A stretch of DNA of 25,618 bases from positions 1 to 25,618 of the IMG/VR virus record IMGVR_UViG_3300010370_000214. One strand, written 5' to 3'. The DNA is from a virus. The notes under the pieces are model-generated. The model saw nothing but the letters and a program-made list of their open reading frames with translations, did no database searches and had not been told where the DNA came from. How positions within the stretch are numbered: position 1 is the first letter of the stretch; the number at the start of each line of letters is the position of its first letter. The translations under genes were made by a program, and so were the position numbers. Shown here piece after piece: positions 8,066 to 15,658 of this stretch.

Positions 8066-8211
8066 GCAACTAATCCTCTGTTGTACATGTCATACAATGG
8101 TACGTCATTTTCTTCGTTATCGAGAGGGGCGCCAAAATCTTCTTCATCAAGACAACGGCACTTCACTTCGTCTTGTACAAAAGAGTCAAGAAACCCAGCG
8201 GCAGAATGCAT
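7870..8211 (-). CDS. Possible overlapping gene or upstream part of the DUF3310 gene
   Basis: A 113-codon frame from ATG 8211 (GTG 8214 just before it) that begins MHSAAGFLDSFVQDEVKCRC and has natural-looking composition up to YIPSMEEG. Its last part, over the DUF3310 reading frame, turns Arg/Leu/Pro-rich like an out-of-frame read. Residues 1-49 cover 8065-8211, which no other gene uses. Two readings are possible: a separate short gene overlapping the next by 196 bases, or one gene broken by a frame change. I saw no classic slippery heptamer. Confidence 0.35.
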   Translation of the reverse strand: MHSAAGFLDSFVQDEVKCRCLDEEDFGAPLDNEENDVPLYDMYNRGLVACQQGLERNPLNLEGQRLGTTGYIPSMEEGLSLGASPRPKALVLELPEPGEREQMLSAKRRGLIR

Positions 8212-8269
8212 CACGGCTAAACATTGATTCAGGTCTTTTACAATAATAAGATGGCAAACATTTAAGACT

Positions 8270-8620
8270 TTGAAAGCAAGTCAAAACTCTGGTACATCAG
8301 GAGCCGAAGTTTCTGATTTGCGTCCGGAACAGGCTTATGACACAGATCTGCGTCGCCTGGATCCAGAAGAGCGGTTTGCTACAGAGAGCATTAATGACAA
8401 TCAAGAACGTGTTGCCCGTTACATGAAAGCAGCACGTACCGCTGGAGCATATCAACAACGCACCGGTATTTCAGAGCCCTCCATTCGAGGGAAGACTCCC
8501 AGGTCCAGGGCTTCTATTGAGGGGACAGAGCTTCCTACTACTGGAGACTCAGGGGGGCGCAGCGGAGCAATTGGCTACGCCCGAAAACCTAAGCCTAACT
8601 TTGGGAAACCTTTTGTCTAG
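8270..8620 (+). CDS. Unknown hydrophilic protein, start uncertain
   Basis: A 116-aa protein with no recognised family: charged, with Arg/Ser/Gly-rich ends and a middle helix NDNQERVARYMKAARTAG. The only in-frame start codon is TTG 8270, with no ribosome site. An ATG at 8251 in another frame reads MANI and then stops at TAA. Moving forward one base there joins it to this frame (MAN.KTLKASQNSG). TACAAT at 8239-8244 could be a -10. The stop TAG and that of the convergent dCTP deaminase gene share the palindrome CTAG at 8617-8620. Confidence 0.65.
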   Translation: MKASQNSGTSGAEVSDLRPEQAYDTDLRRLDPEERFATESINDNQERVARYMKAARTAGAYQQRTGISEPSIRGKTPRSRASIEGTELPTTGDSGGRSGAIGYARKPKPNFGKPFV

Positions 8621-9204
8621 ACCTGGGAAAAGACCACATTGTTAGGTTGGTCTTGATACTTACCTTTTCGATCTTGATACGTGGTATGGCAGGGGTTGCC
8701 ACGATAGAACAGTAGTTGTGTAATTCCTTCATTGGCGTAAATGCGATTGAAGAGTCCAGTGCAATTACTGATCTCAAGCGTCAGGTAGCCTTCCCAACCG
8801 CTTTCGGCAGGTGTAATGTTGACTAAGATTCCCGACCGCGCATAAGTTGATTTACCTACGGCAACAACGGTGACATCCCTAGGGAGTTTTAACCGTTCTT
8901 GCGCAACACCAAGACAGTATCCGTACGGAGGAAGCAAGAAATATTCGCCTCGTTCGTCTTCGAAAAGTTCAGCTGGCTTAAGAATGTCAGGATCAAAGTT
9001 CTTTGGATCACAATCCCCTGCTTGCACTTTGCCAAAGATTAGGCATTGCTTGGGAGAAAGACGGATGTCATAGCCGTATGAGCTAAGGCCATAGCTCAAA
9101 AGTTTGCGTTCTCCTTCTTTGTTAATCAGACGATCAACAAAGGGAGCAATCATCTCCTCTTCTTCAGCAAGTTTTTTGATTTCCCAGTCGGCCAGGACGC
9201 TCAT
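8617..9204 (-). CDS. dcd: dCTP deaminase
   Basis: Turns dCTP into dUTP, the first step toward dUMP and thymidylate, raising dTTP supply during phage replication. The 195-aa length is normal for the family. Motifs seen: LSSYGYDIRL (about 40-49); FLLPPYGYCLGVAQERLKLP; GKSTYARSG with Ser119 and Arg123 at the substrate pocket; and GWEGYLTLEISN with Glu144 as the catalytic acid. The C-terminal end is longer than the E. coli enzyme and lacks an obvious second dUTPase motif, so I read it as mono-functional. AAGGA lies three bases before ATG 9204, and a TATACT element lies 21 bases upstream. It probably has its own promoter although it follows the methyltransferase gene. Confidence 0.92.
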   Translation of the reverse strand: MSVLADWEIKKLAEEEEMIAPFVDRLINKEGERKLLSYGLSSYGYDIRLSPKQCLIFGKVQAGDCDPKNFDPDILKPAELFEDERGEYFLLPPYGYCLGVAQERLKLPRDVTVVAVGKSTYARSGILVNITPAESGWEGYLTLEISNCTGLFNRIYANEGITQLLFYRGNPCHTTYQDRKGKYQDQPNNVVFSQV

Positions 9205-9222
9205 AAATCCTTGGAATCGTCC

Positions 9223-9241
9223 TTTAGTATACCGAAATTAA
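9223..9241 (-). promoter_or_regulatory. Promoter-like motif before dCTP deaminase
   Basis: On the minus strand this reads TTAATTTCGGTATACTAAA. TATACT matches a -10 in five of six positions, 21 bases before the ATG; there is no -35 at the usual distance. The motif runs over the stop codon of the upstream methyltransferase gene. Nearly the same string lies at 21056-21075 before a second minus-strand gene. Confidence 0.55.
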
Positions 9242-9825
9242 CAGATGACTCTTCCCTTTTCCGAATAAATTTCTACAAAACGTTCGATAGCTGCTGTGCT
9301 GTCGTTTATAGGGGGAAGGTAGACGATAAAAGAAGTGCAAGTTTTATGTGGCTTTACCTCCCCCTTGATGTTCCGCATTAAGATTGGGGCAGTTCTTAAA
9401 ATGCACACCGGAAAATCAAAGATCTTTTGTTCATAACGAATCATGTCAGGACAGTTGGTGAAATAAATTCCTTGCTCTACTTCACCAGCAATCCACTCGC
9501 GATATAAACGTCGAAACCAAACGGCATGAGACGAGGTAAGTGTCATGGATGACGCCCGTGTCATTTTCCACCGCTGGTTCTTTTGATCCCAGAAGTAGCA
9601 GCCACTTGGAGGGAAGAGGTAAACTTTTCCAAACCAAGGTTGTGCATTCAAGCCGTCTTGCGATGGAGTGTAGTACTCTTGCGCACCAACGTATTCATTT
9701 GCAATTGCAGAGCTGGCCACGTCTAAATCAATACCGCCCATTACAGCATTGGCAGCATTGACAAGATCACGATTTGTAATTAACTCAGCATCCTCACGTC
9801 TAACTGCAGTTGCAAATCCTGTCAT
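9238..9825 (-). CDS. Phage Dam-like adenine-N6 methyltransferase, altered motif IV
   Basis: A 195-aa protein resembling the phage Dam family. LDVASSAIANEY, YYTPSQDGLNAQPWFGKVYL and then a PP motif follow the family's usual order of SAM and catalytic regions; a later FIVYLPP is the usual strand near the end. The family would methylate adenine in DNA, often to avoid host nucleases. The catalytic motif, normally (D/N)PPY, reads FPPSG here (about 71-75), so both the acidic or amide residue and the aromatic residue are changed. The enzyme may be inactive or act on something else. It starts two bases after the stop of the upstream gene in a minus-strand run. Confidence 0.7.
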   Translation of the reverse strand: MTGFATAVRREDAELITNRDLVNAANAVMGGIDLDVASSAIANEYVGAQEYYTPSQDGLNAQPWFGKVYLFPPSGCYFWDQKNQRWKMTRASSMTLTSSHAVWFRRLYREWIAGEVEQGIYFTNCPDMIRYEQKIFDFPVCILRTAPILMRNIKGEVKPHKTCTSFIVYLPPINDSTAAIERFVEIYSEKGRVIC

Positions 9826-9827
9826 TT

Positions 9828-10211
9828 TTATTTTTCCGACTGTTCGTTATAGTCTATTTCTAAATAGCGAATGCCTGCGCCATCGTTGATGAGGTAGCCA
9901 GCTTTTTCCTGTGGATCAATCTTTTGAGCAGCAGACAGGATACGACGAAACGTTTCGGCCAGATCTCCGTTGTTTGCCTGTTCTTCTTGTTCTTGTGCAG
10001 AATGAATTTCTTTTAACGTCAGGTAAAACATGGTGCGATCTGAGTTGGGCTGAAAACACATGACACCTGGGCCCTCTGCTTCCCAGAACTTTACATAGAG
10101 TCCTCCCATGTCACCAAGAATAAGCTTCATGGTGGCGTCGAGCATTTTGCTGCGCGTCTCATCCAGCTCTGGGCCAATCACAGAAGTGATTAATTTTTCG
10201 CGGCGGTTCAT
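9828..10211 (-). CDS. Unknown protein (127 aa)
   Basis: No family recognised. The protein is soluble and mixed helix-strand, with LILGDMGGLYVKFWEAEGPG and YLTLKEIHSAQEQEEQANN as its most regular parts. ATG 10211 overlaps the stop of the upstream gene in an ATGA junction, and the methyltransferase follows two bases after its own stop. It is therefore part of the 11079-to-9238 minus-strand run, and a role in replication or DNA modification is plausible from context only. Confidence 0.75.
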   Translation of the reverse strand: MNRREKLITSVIGPELDETRSKMLDATMKLILGDMGGLYVKFWEAEGPGVMCFQPNSDRTMFYLTLKEIHSAQEQEEQANNGDLAETFRRILSAAQKIDPQEKAGYLINDGAGIRYLEIDYNEQSEK

Positions 10212-10666
10212 TTTTCTAGTAATCCTTGTCTTTGAAGCGATTCTACAAGTTTTTCCGTTGGCTGGTACATGACGACAAGCTTGCCCAGAATTCCTCTTTT
10301 CTTAACTAGCTTTCCGTTTTCATCACGAACTTTGTTGAATTCGCCTGAACGGATAAGATATTCAGCAACGCAACGTAACCGTCTTTTTAAAGGCAGTTCC
10401 GCCTGGGGAAATTTGCCACATATTGTGTCAACCTGCATGTCCTTAAAGGCCAAACGCAAGCGATTTGCCAAGGTCATATTGGAATTTAAATCCTCCTGTT
10501 CATAGTTCCGCAGATTTTCTAAATAGCGCTGGAGGCAACCATTATCAAATGATCCTTCAGGGGGAAGGAACATTTCGACTTGTAAAGCCAAGGAAGAAGG
10601 AAGCGTCGTTTTGTAGTTTTCGGTTGAAACTAAGGAAATATCAACCCCCTGGAAACGATGGGCCAT
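10208..10666 (-). CDS. Unknown protein (152 aa), possible winged helix
   Basis: The frame extends back to 10735, but ATG 10666 (MAHRFQGVDISL) is the better start because it sits on the stop of the upstream HTH gene (TAATG). No family is recognised. The C-terminal half, from LRCVAEYLIRSGEF to GKLVVMYQPTEKLVESLQRQ, looks like helix-helix-strand of a winged-helix domain with a basic loop, so DNA binding is possible. It is coupled to the next gene by an ATGA overlap. Confidence 0.75.
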   Translation of the reverse strand: MAHRFQGVDISLVSTENYKTTLPSSLALQVEMFLPPEGSFDNGCLQRYLENLRNYEQEDLNSNMTLANRLRLAFKDMQVDTICGKFPQAELPLKRRLRCVAEYLIRSGEFNKVRDENGKLVKKRGILGKLVVMYQPTEKLVESLQRQGLLEK

Positions 10667-11079
10667 TATTCCAGCCGCCCAAACGGACGTGGCGCATAAA
10701 GAGTATTGCCTTGTCGAAGGTCGGCAAAAGAGCACTCTTTATTTTTTGCAAATGATTGGATCAGCCGATTCCATGGAATACGAATCAACGCTTTTCGCTT
10801 GTGGTCTGGGGATACATTGACATAATGAATGCCTTCTACCCAGCCCTTGTCAGGGGTTTTGCGTCCGATTGAAATCCAGTTTCGAATCGTCTGATCTGAA
10901 ACACCCAATCGTTTTCCGCATTCTTCGGTTGAGATGTACTCATCGGCAAAAGCCTCTGGAGTCAACGTAGTTGTTTCGCCGTCTGCATACCGACTATGCC
11001 ATAAAGAAGAAAGAACGTTTTTGATTCCCTTTAATTCATAAGCAATGTCTTCAAGACCCTTGCGCATTCCGTATCGCAT
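10666..11079 (-). CDS. HTH DNA-binding protein, first gene of a minus-strand run
   Basis: A 137-aa protein with a helix-turn-helix at about 49-72 (ISTEECGKRLGVSDQTIRNW), then a wing (GWVEGIHYVNVSPDHKRK) and a further helix (WNRLIQSF). The N-terminal 45 residues contain a helix, LEDIAYELKGIKNVLSSLW, that may make dimers. The layout matches the 72-aa protein at 3152-3370, so the two are probably distant relatives. As first gene of the run that includes the methyltransferase it is a candidate regulator. It diverges from the membrane-protein gene across 50 bases that must hold both starts. Confidence 0.72.
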   Translation of the reverse strand: MRYGMRKGLEDIAYELKGIKNVLSSLWHSRYADGETTTLTPEAFADEYISTEECGKRLGVSDQTIRNWISIGRKTPDKGWVEGIHYVNVSPDHKRKALIRIPWNRLIQSFAKNKECSFADLRQGNTLYAPRPFGRLE

Positions 11080-11129
11080 AACAAAACTGTTTTTTAAATG
11101 CTAAGGTATGGGAAAATCTTTTGCGTCTT

Positions 11130-11426
11130 ATGGAAGACCAGATTCCCCCCAGCCAACAACCAGCTCGTGTCCCTATTCAACCAGACATTACGCCTGAGCA
11201 GCTAGAACAGCTTAAGGCCCGCGCTCGTCAGCTAGCCATTCAGCAAACACTGGCACAACAAGCAGCGACACCTGCGCAACCGCAAGTCATTTATGTGCGT
11301 CGCAACTTGACCGTTGCAGAACTCCTCCTTGTAATTCTACTTTCTTGTGGAATTGTAACAGGAGTTCAGTGGGGTTGGTCAACGGTTTCCAATCTTTTGC
11401 CGCGCATTGAAGTAAAAGTACGTTAA
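11130..11426 (+). CDS. Single-span membrane protein (98 aa)
   Basis: ATG 11130 is preferred to the TTG at 11121. Residues 1-55 are Gln/Pro/Ala-rich with a helix (LEQLKARARQLAIQQTLAQQ). One hydrophobic segment follows at about 60-83 (LTVAELLLVILLSCGIVTGV), then a short basic end IEVKVR. This gives one membrane helix. There is no signal-peptidase or lipobox site. It could be a membrane-bound lysis accessory or a virion membrane-contact protein; nothing decides between these. GGTATG at 11106-11111 is a weak -10 candidate. Confidence 0.72.
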   Translation: MEDQIPPSQQPARVPIQPDITPEQLEQLKARARQLAIQQTLAQQAATPAQPQVIYVRRNLTVAELLLVILLSCGIVTGVQWGWSTVSNLLPRIEVKVR

Positions 11427-11437
11427 GTAATTGCATT

Positions 11438-11443
11438 TATAAT
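11438..11443 (+). promoter_or_regulatory. Possible -10 element before the fibre operon
   Basis: A perfect TATAAT, 26 bases before GTG 11470, in an AT-rich gap between the membrane-protein gene and the fibre genes. No -35 at 17 bases. It could drive the 11470-17506 block. Confidence 0.4.
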
Positions 11444-11469
11444 AAGTAAAAAGAGCGCGTAAAAAGTAC

Positions 11470-11772
11470 GTGAGCAACCGAAAGATTAGTGAATTTCCAT
11501 CCATTAATGCGGCGGAGATTGACACTCAAGATATTCTGACGCTTGTTCACGTATTTGAGGTTGACCCTACACTGCGCAATCGTAAAATTACTTTTACGCA
11601 GTTTCGCGCTTATCTCGATCAATACTACGCAAACGTAAAGATTGGCCAGGAAAAAACTCCGGCCAGCGCATCTGCTACTGGTACCAAAGGAGAAATTGCC
11701 TGGGATAGTGATTACATTTATGTTTGCGTTGCAACAGATACCTGGAAACGAGCTGCATTATCAACTTGGTAA
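11470..11772 (+). CDS. Short fibre-associated structural protein
   Basis: A 100-aa protein starting at GTG. The last 40 residues, with PASASATGTKGEIAWDSDYI and ending in TWKRAALSTW, are a motif I recognise from the ends of many phage tail and fibre proteins. The first half (KISEFPSINAAEI, then FTQFRAYLDQYY) reads as a small attachment domain. It lies just before the 824-aa fibre gene, so it may connect the fibre to the tail or baseplate (inference). Confidence 0.7.
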   Translation: MSNRKISEFPSINAAEIDTQDILTLVHVFEVDPTLRNRKITFTQFRAYLDQYYANVKIGQEKTPASASATGTKGEIAWDSDYIYVCVATDTWKRAALSTW

Positions 11773-11792
11773 TTAAAAAGAAGGAATAAACA

Positions 11793-14267
11793 ATGGCATT
11801 CGGTACTCTAAAAGTAGACACGCTTACCTATACGGACGGTATTGGGGAAGCCAATATAACAGTCTCAGGTATTGCAGAAAATCTGGGACGAAACCTAACA
11901 GTTACCGGGACTGTATCCGGTGATGTTGTCATTGGGGGTACGCGGGTTTACGGCCTTACAGTTACTGGCGTCAGCGGTTTATTTACTACGGTTACGGGAA
12001 CAACTTCTCGTTTTACAACACAAAGCGGTGTAACTTTTACTGGCACCACTGCTAATTTTGTAAGTGGTGTCTTCACGACACAAGTATCAGGCGCCGTTAT
12101 TACTGGTGATACAGGTCGTTTTACAACCTTTACAGGAACAAATGTAAACGGTGTAACGGCAGTATTTACGACAGGTACTTTTACAGAAGTATCCCCATTA
12201 GCATCGCTTACTGTAACCACAGGAATTGTTGGCAGCGGCAGTGCCGCAAGTCCTGGACTTATTGCGATTGGGGACGTTGATACAGGTTTATACTTTCCAG
12301 GAACCAATCAGATTGGTATTGCAACAAGCGGTGTTGGACGTGTCCTGGTAGATAGTTCCGGCAATGTAAATATTGATAGCGGTGTTTTTTATATTGATGC
12401 TGCAAATAATAGAGTTGGTGTTAATAAAACAAATCCAGCAACAGCGTTTGATGTTTCTGGGACAGTTACTGCATCAGGCTTTACAGGACCATTAACCGGT
12501 AACGCATCTACTGCGACCACATTACAGACTGCACGTACTATTAACGGTGTTAGTTTTAATGGTTCTGCAAATATAACGATTAGTGGTAGTACAACTAATG
12601 CGGCCACTTTTGACGCAGGCGGAACGGGCGCTACTGCTGGAACCACATTTGACGGAAGCGTTGCTCGAACAATTTCCTACAACACAATTGGCTCTCCAAG
12701 TATCTCTGGCTCCAATGCAACTGGTACCTGGGGAATCAGCGTAAGCGGAAATGCTGCAACCGCAACAAAACTTGCAACTGCACGCAACATTAACGGTGTT
12801 GCATTTGATGGTACGGCCAATATTACGATTCCCGCAACGGCCGCTAATGCTGTTACTTTTAACAATAGCGGCACGGGAAGCGCTACAGGTATTACCTATG
12901 ACGGTAGCACCGCAATTACTGTTTCTTACAACACACTAGGTGCTCCTAGTGCCACAGGCGCAAATGCATCTGGCACGTGGAATATTGCAATCCTGGGCAA
13001 TGCAGCATCCGCCACTGCTCTACAAACAGCACGCAATATTAATGGAGTTAGTTTTGATGGTACTGGAAATATCACAATCACAGCCAATACCACAAATACT
13101 CTTACGCGCGGTTCTTACTTAACAGGAGACAGCTTTAACGGATCACTTGCAACTACATGGGCAGTAGATGCAACAACTACCAACACGGCAAGTAAAGTTG
13201 TTGCGAGAGACGCGTCTGGTAATTTTGCAGCGGGTACAATCACAGCGTCTTTGAGTGGCAACGCATCTACTGCAACAATATTACAAACCGCACGTACAAT
13301 TAACGGCACTTCTTTTAACGGTTCAGCAAATATTACAATTACAGCGGTAAATCCTTTTTCTCATACAAACGGATCTTATTTAACCGGTAGTGCGTACGAT
13401 GGATCCGGTGCTGTTACCTGGGCTGTTGATGCAACATCTACAAACACCGGAAATAAGGTCGTAGTCAGAGATACTTCTGGTAATTTTGCCGCAGGTACAA
13501 TTACAGCAAACCTTACCGGAAATGCAAGCACTGCCTCAACATTTCAAACGGCACGTAATATTAATGGCACTTCTTTCAATGGATCTGCAGATATTACGAT
13601 TACAGCAAACACTACAAACGCATTGACATTCAACAACGGTGGAGCAGGTGTTCTTTCAGGAAGTACGTTTAATGGCAGTGGTGCAGCCACGATTTCCTAC
13701 AACACCATTGGTGCACCAAGCACAGGAGGCGCTAACGCCACTGGTAATTGGGCAATTAATATTACCGGTTCTGCTGCAACATTAACAACGGCACGCACAT
13801 TTACTATTGGTAATACTGCAAAAACTTTTGATGGCTCTGCAAGCGTAACCTGGACATTAAATGATATTGGATGCGGAGACGTATTTGCCACCGGTATCCA
13901 AACACTTACAAACAAGACAATTGCAGGCGGTATTTATACAAGCACTGTTGATGTTACCGGCTCTTATAGAAGTGGAATTACAACAATCGCTGCCAGTAAT
14001 ATTGATTGCAGTGCGGGAAATTATTTTACAAAAACCATTTCATCAAACACTACTTTTACGATAAGCAGCGTACCTGCGAGTCGCGCTTATTGTTTTACGC
14101 TTGAATTACAACATGACAGTGGAGCAGTGACATGGTTTTCTGGTGTAGAGTGGCCAGGGGGGATTGCACCAACGTTGACAGCTGGCAAGACTAGTTTGTT
14201 TATCTTTGTTACTGACAACAGCGGAACACGTTGGCGCGGTGCATTCTTAGCTAATTACACTAACTAA
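11793..14267 (+). CDS. Long tail fibre with repeated modules
   Basis: An 824-aa fibre protein for host recognition. AAGGA lies seven bases before the ATG. Residues about 1-230 are Thr/Val/Gly-rich beta repeats (VTGTTSRFTT and similar). Residues about 236-603 carry five full copies of a 28-residue unit, ending INGVSFxGxANITI, separated by SYNTIGxPSxxGxNATGxW units or SYLTG...TWAVDATxTN units. A short C-terminal domain with FTKTISSNTTFTISSV and an LFIFVTDNSGTRWRG end probably makes the tip or trimer. The composition and repeats match phage tail fibre repeats. The propeller-like protein starts one base after its stop. Confidence 0.88.
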   Translation: MAFGTLKVDTLTYTDGIGEANITVSGIAENLGRNLTVTGTVSGDVVIGGTRVYGLTVTGVSGLFTTVTGTTSRFTTQSGVTFTGTTANFVSGVFTTQVSGAVITGDTGRFTTFTGTNVNGVTAVFTTGTFTEVSPLASLTVTTGIVGSGSAASPGLIAIGDVDTGLYFPGTNQIGIATSGVGRVLVDSSGNVNIDSGVFYIDAANNRVGVNKTNPATAFDVSGTVTASGFTGPLTGNASTATTLQTARTINGVSFNGSANITISGSTTNAATFDAGGTGATAGTTFDGSVARTISYNTIGSPSISGSNATGTWGISVSGNAATATKLATARNINGVAFDGTANITIPATAANAVTFNNSGTGSATGITYDGSTAITVSYNTLGAPSATGANASGTWNIAILGNAASATALQTARNINGVSFDGTGNITITANTTNTLTRGSYLTGDSFNGSLATTWAVDATTTNTASKVVARDASGNFAAGTITASLSGNASTATILQTARTINGTSFNGSANITITAVNPFSHTNGSYLTGSAYDGSGAVTWAVDATSTNTGNKVVVRDTSGNFAAGTITANLTGNASTASTFQTARNINGTSFNGSADITITANTTNALTFNNGGAGVLSGSTFNGSGAATISYNTIGAPSTGGANATGNWAINITGSAATLTTARTFTIGNTAKTFDGSASVTWTLNDIGCGDVFATGIQTLTNKTIAGGIYTSTVDVTGSYRSGITTIAASNIDCSAGNYFTKTISSNTTFTISSVPASRAYCFTLELQHDSGAVTWFSGVEWPGGIAPTLTAGKTSLFIFVTDNSGTRWRGAFLANYTN
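12498..13601 (+). repeat. Five imperfect 84-base fibre modules
   Basis: Five copies of a 28-codon unit (GNASTATxLQTARxINGxSFxGxANITI) begin at about 12498, 12750, 13002, 13254 and 13518, spaced by one or two intervening modules. A sixth, broken copy lies near 13770. The DNA copies differ mainly at third positions, so selection is on the protein. Confidence 0.8.
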
Positions 14268-14268
14268 A

Positions 14269-15369
14269 ATGGATCCAATTTCCACACCGTTATTAGCGGC
14301 TTCTCAGAAAGAACAAGAATATGATGGCTGTATTGCCATCACCTGCGGCAACTCTCCATATATAAATGTTTATCCTTTTACGCGTGCAAGTGGGTTTGGA
14401 ACAAAATATAGCAACCCAAGTACGCTACCAAACAGCGGAACATTCCAAGCGCGTTCTGTAATTTTTACAACAGATGGAACAGTAATTGCTTGGCCTTCTA
14501 ATACCGCTGCTTCTCCTGCAAATCTTTTTTTCTACTCCTGGTCAAAAGCTACAGGCTTTGGAGCAAGAATAACGCAGACTTCGGGACCTACAGCTAGTAA
14601 TCTATATGCTTCAGCTACGACAAAACCTTCTGAATACGGCGGGGGATGGCACTACATATTATTTGGGGGAAGCGATGGATTGATTTGGCGTTATCACGTA
14701 GCAAGTGGATCCGTTATAAATCAAGTAAACACAAAAAGCACAGGCTTTGGCGGCTATACTGCGATTGGAGATCTTAGATTTAGTAATGCTGGTAATTACG
14801 TTTTAGGTTCCGTGGGTTCTAACACACGTGTTTACCCATGGACCGATGGTTGGCTTTCAACTACTGTTAATTTAGGCACTCCCTTAGACGGCAGCTATCT
14901 AGGCTCGAGTGCGTGGTTTTTGAATGATTGGCACCCATCCGATACTGTTGTTATAGTTGGATCCACTGGTTCAACCGCTGGGTTGCGAGCGTTTAATTTC
15001 TCTGGGGGTTGGGGAGCGCTAATCAATAATGCAACAAGTCCCATGGCAAATTTAGAAAGCGTGCGATTTTCGGCCACTGGTAAAACTGTCTTTACCTCTG
15101 GCACAGATTCACCGTATCTTGAAGCATATGCTTTTAATCAAATAACCGGTTTTGGTAGTAAATTTTCAAATCCATCCACATTGCCGCCAGGGCCAAGTTA
15201 TACTGTAGCAGTATCAAAAACAAATGACCTTGTAGCTGTATCTTCTACAACGAGTCCGTATGTTGCGGTTTACCCCTGGAATGACTCCACTGGATTTGGT
15301 GTAAAATATTCCGATCCAGCAGCGGTAATTCCGGGCACACTCGGAAGTTACTCTTTAGCTTTTATGTGA
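14269..15369 (+). CDS. Propeller-like repeat protein, probable adsorption protein
   Basis: A 366-aa protein made of repeated blades. The clearest unit is SPYxxVYPFxxxTGFGxKYSNPSTLP: residues about 29-54, about 280-305 and about 330-353, with weaker copies between (FYSWSKATGFGARI, STGFGGYTAIGDLRFSNAGN, VYPWTDGW). Blades hold a hydrophobic strand and a later SxTGxxVFTSGT-like strand, as in WD40/YVTN-type beta-propellers. It begins one base after the long fibre gene, so it is probably a tail or fibre-tip protein that binds sugar or protein on the cell. There is no signal peptide. Fold and role are inference from repeat pattern and context. Confidence 0.72.
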   Translation: MDPISTPLLAASQKEQEYDGCIAITCGNSPYINVYPFTRASGFGTKYSNPSTLPNSGTFQARSVIFTTDGTVIAWPSNTAASPANLFFYSWSKATGFGARITQTSGPTASNLYASATTKPSEYGGGWHYILFGGSDGLIWRYHVASGSVINQVNTKSTGFGGYTAIGDLRFSNAGNYVLGSVGSNTRVYPWTDGWLSTTVNLGTPLDGSYLGSSAWFLNDWHPSDTVVIVGSTGSTAGLRAFNFSGGWGALINNATSPMANLESVRFSATGKTVFTSGTDSPYLEAYAFNQITGFGSKFSNPSTLPPGPSYTVAVSKTNDLVAVSSTTSPYVAVYPWNDSTGFGVKYSDPAAVIPGTLGSYSLAFM

Positions 15370-15376
15370 TTACACA

Positions 15377-15658
15377 ATGACAACACAAGCAAAAAAAGTC
15401 AGCATTCTTAAGCAAGCCCTGGCAGCACGAGAAGAAGAAATTTTTTCTTATCAAATTGATATTGATAATTTTGAAAGAGCAATTAAAAAAATTGAAATAG
15501 AATATGAAGAAGATGTTAATATGCAAGATTTTAAAGGCAACTTGCGCAATCTTTTAAAAGAAAATAAAGCACAGCAAGCAAAGGCAATTATTATCCATGC
15601 TGTTATTAAAGAACAGCTTTTTGAACTGACAGGAGAGTTATGTTTTACGTCCGATTAA
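15377..15658 (+). CDS. Coiled-coil protein between fibre and assembly genes
   Basis: A 93-aa, highly charged helical protein (KQALAAREEEIFSYQIDIDN; later NLRNLLKENKAQQAKA) with heptad-like spacing, starting at ATG 15377. Its 3' end overlaps the next gene by 19 bases. Position after the fibre genes suggests a fibre assembly helper or small stalk protein. No named family. Confidence 0.7.
   Translation: MTTQAKKVSILKQALAAREEEIFSYQIDIDNFERAIKKIEIEYEEDVNMQDFKGNLRNLLKENKAQQAKAIIIHAVIKEQLFELTGELCFTSD

Noticed and set aside
8617-9204. Bifunctional dCTP deaminase/dUTPase
   Set aside because: I see no clear dUTPase-specific signature beyond the shared fold; called dCTP deaminase only.
10667-10735. N-terminal extension of the 152-aa protein to 10735
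   Set aside because: It lies wholly in the upstream HTH gene, and ATG 10666 forms a TAATG junction.
11414-11471. Direct repeat AAAAGTACGT (11414-11423 and 11462-11471) as a regulatory pair
   Set aside because: Only ten bases, one copy is the coding end of a gene and the other runs into a GTG start; chance is likely in AT-rich DNA.
12498-13601. CRISPR array
   Set aside because: Repeats are 84-base coding units in frame, variable at third positions, without unique spacers of even size.
11948-13915. Minus-strand frames under the tail fibre gene
   Set aside because: Their Val/Pro/Ala composition is the complement of Thr/Gly/Asn codons; the plus-strand fibre is clear.
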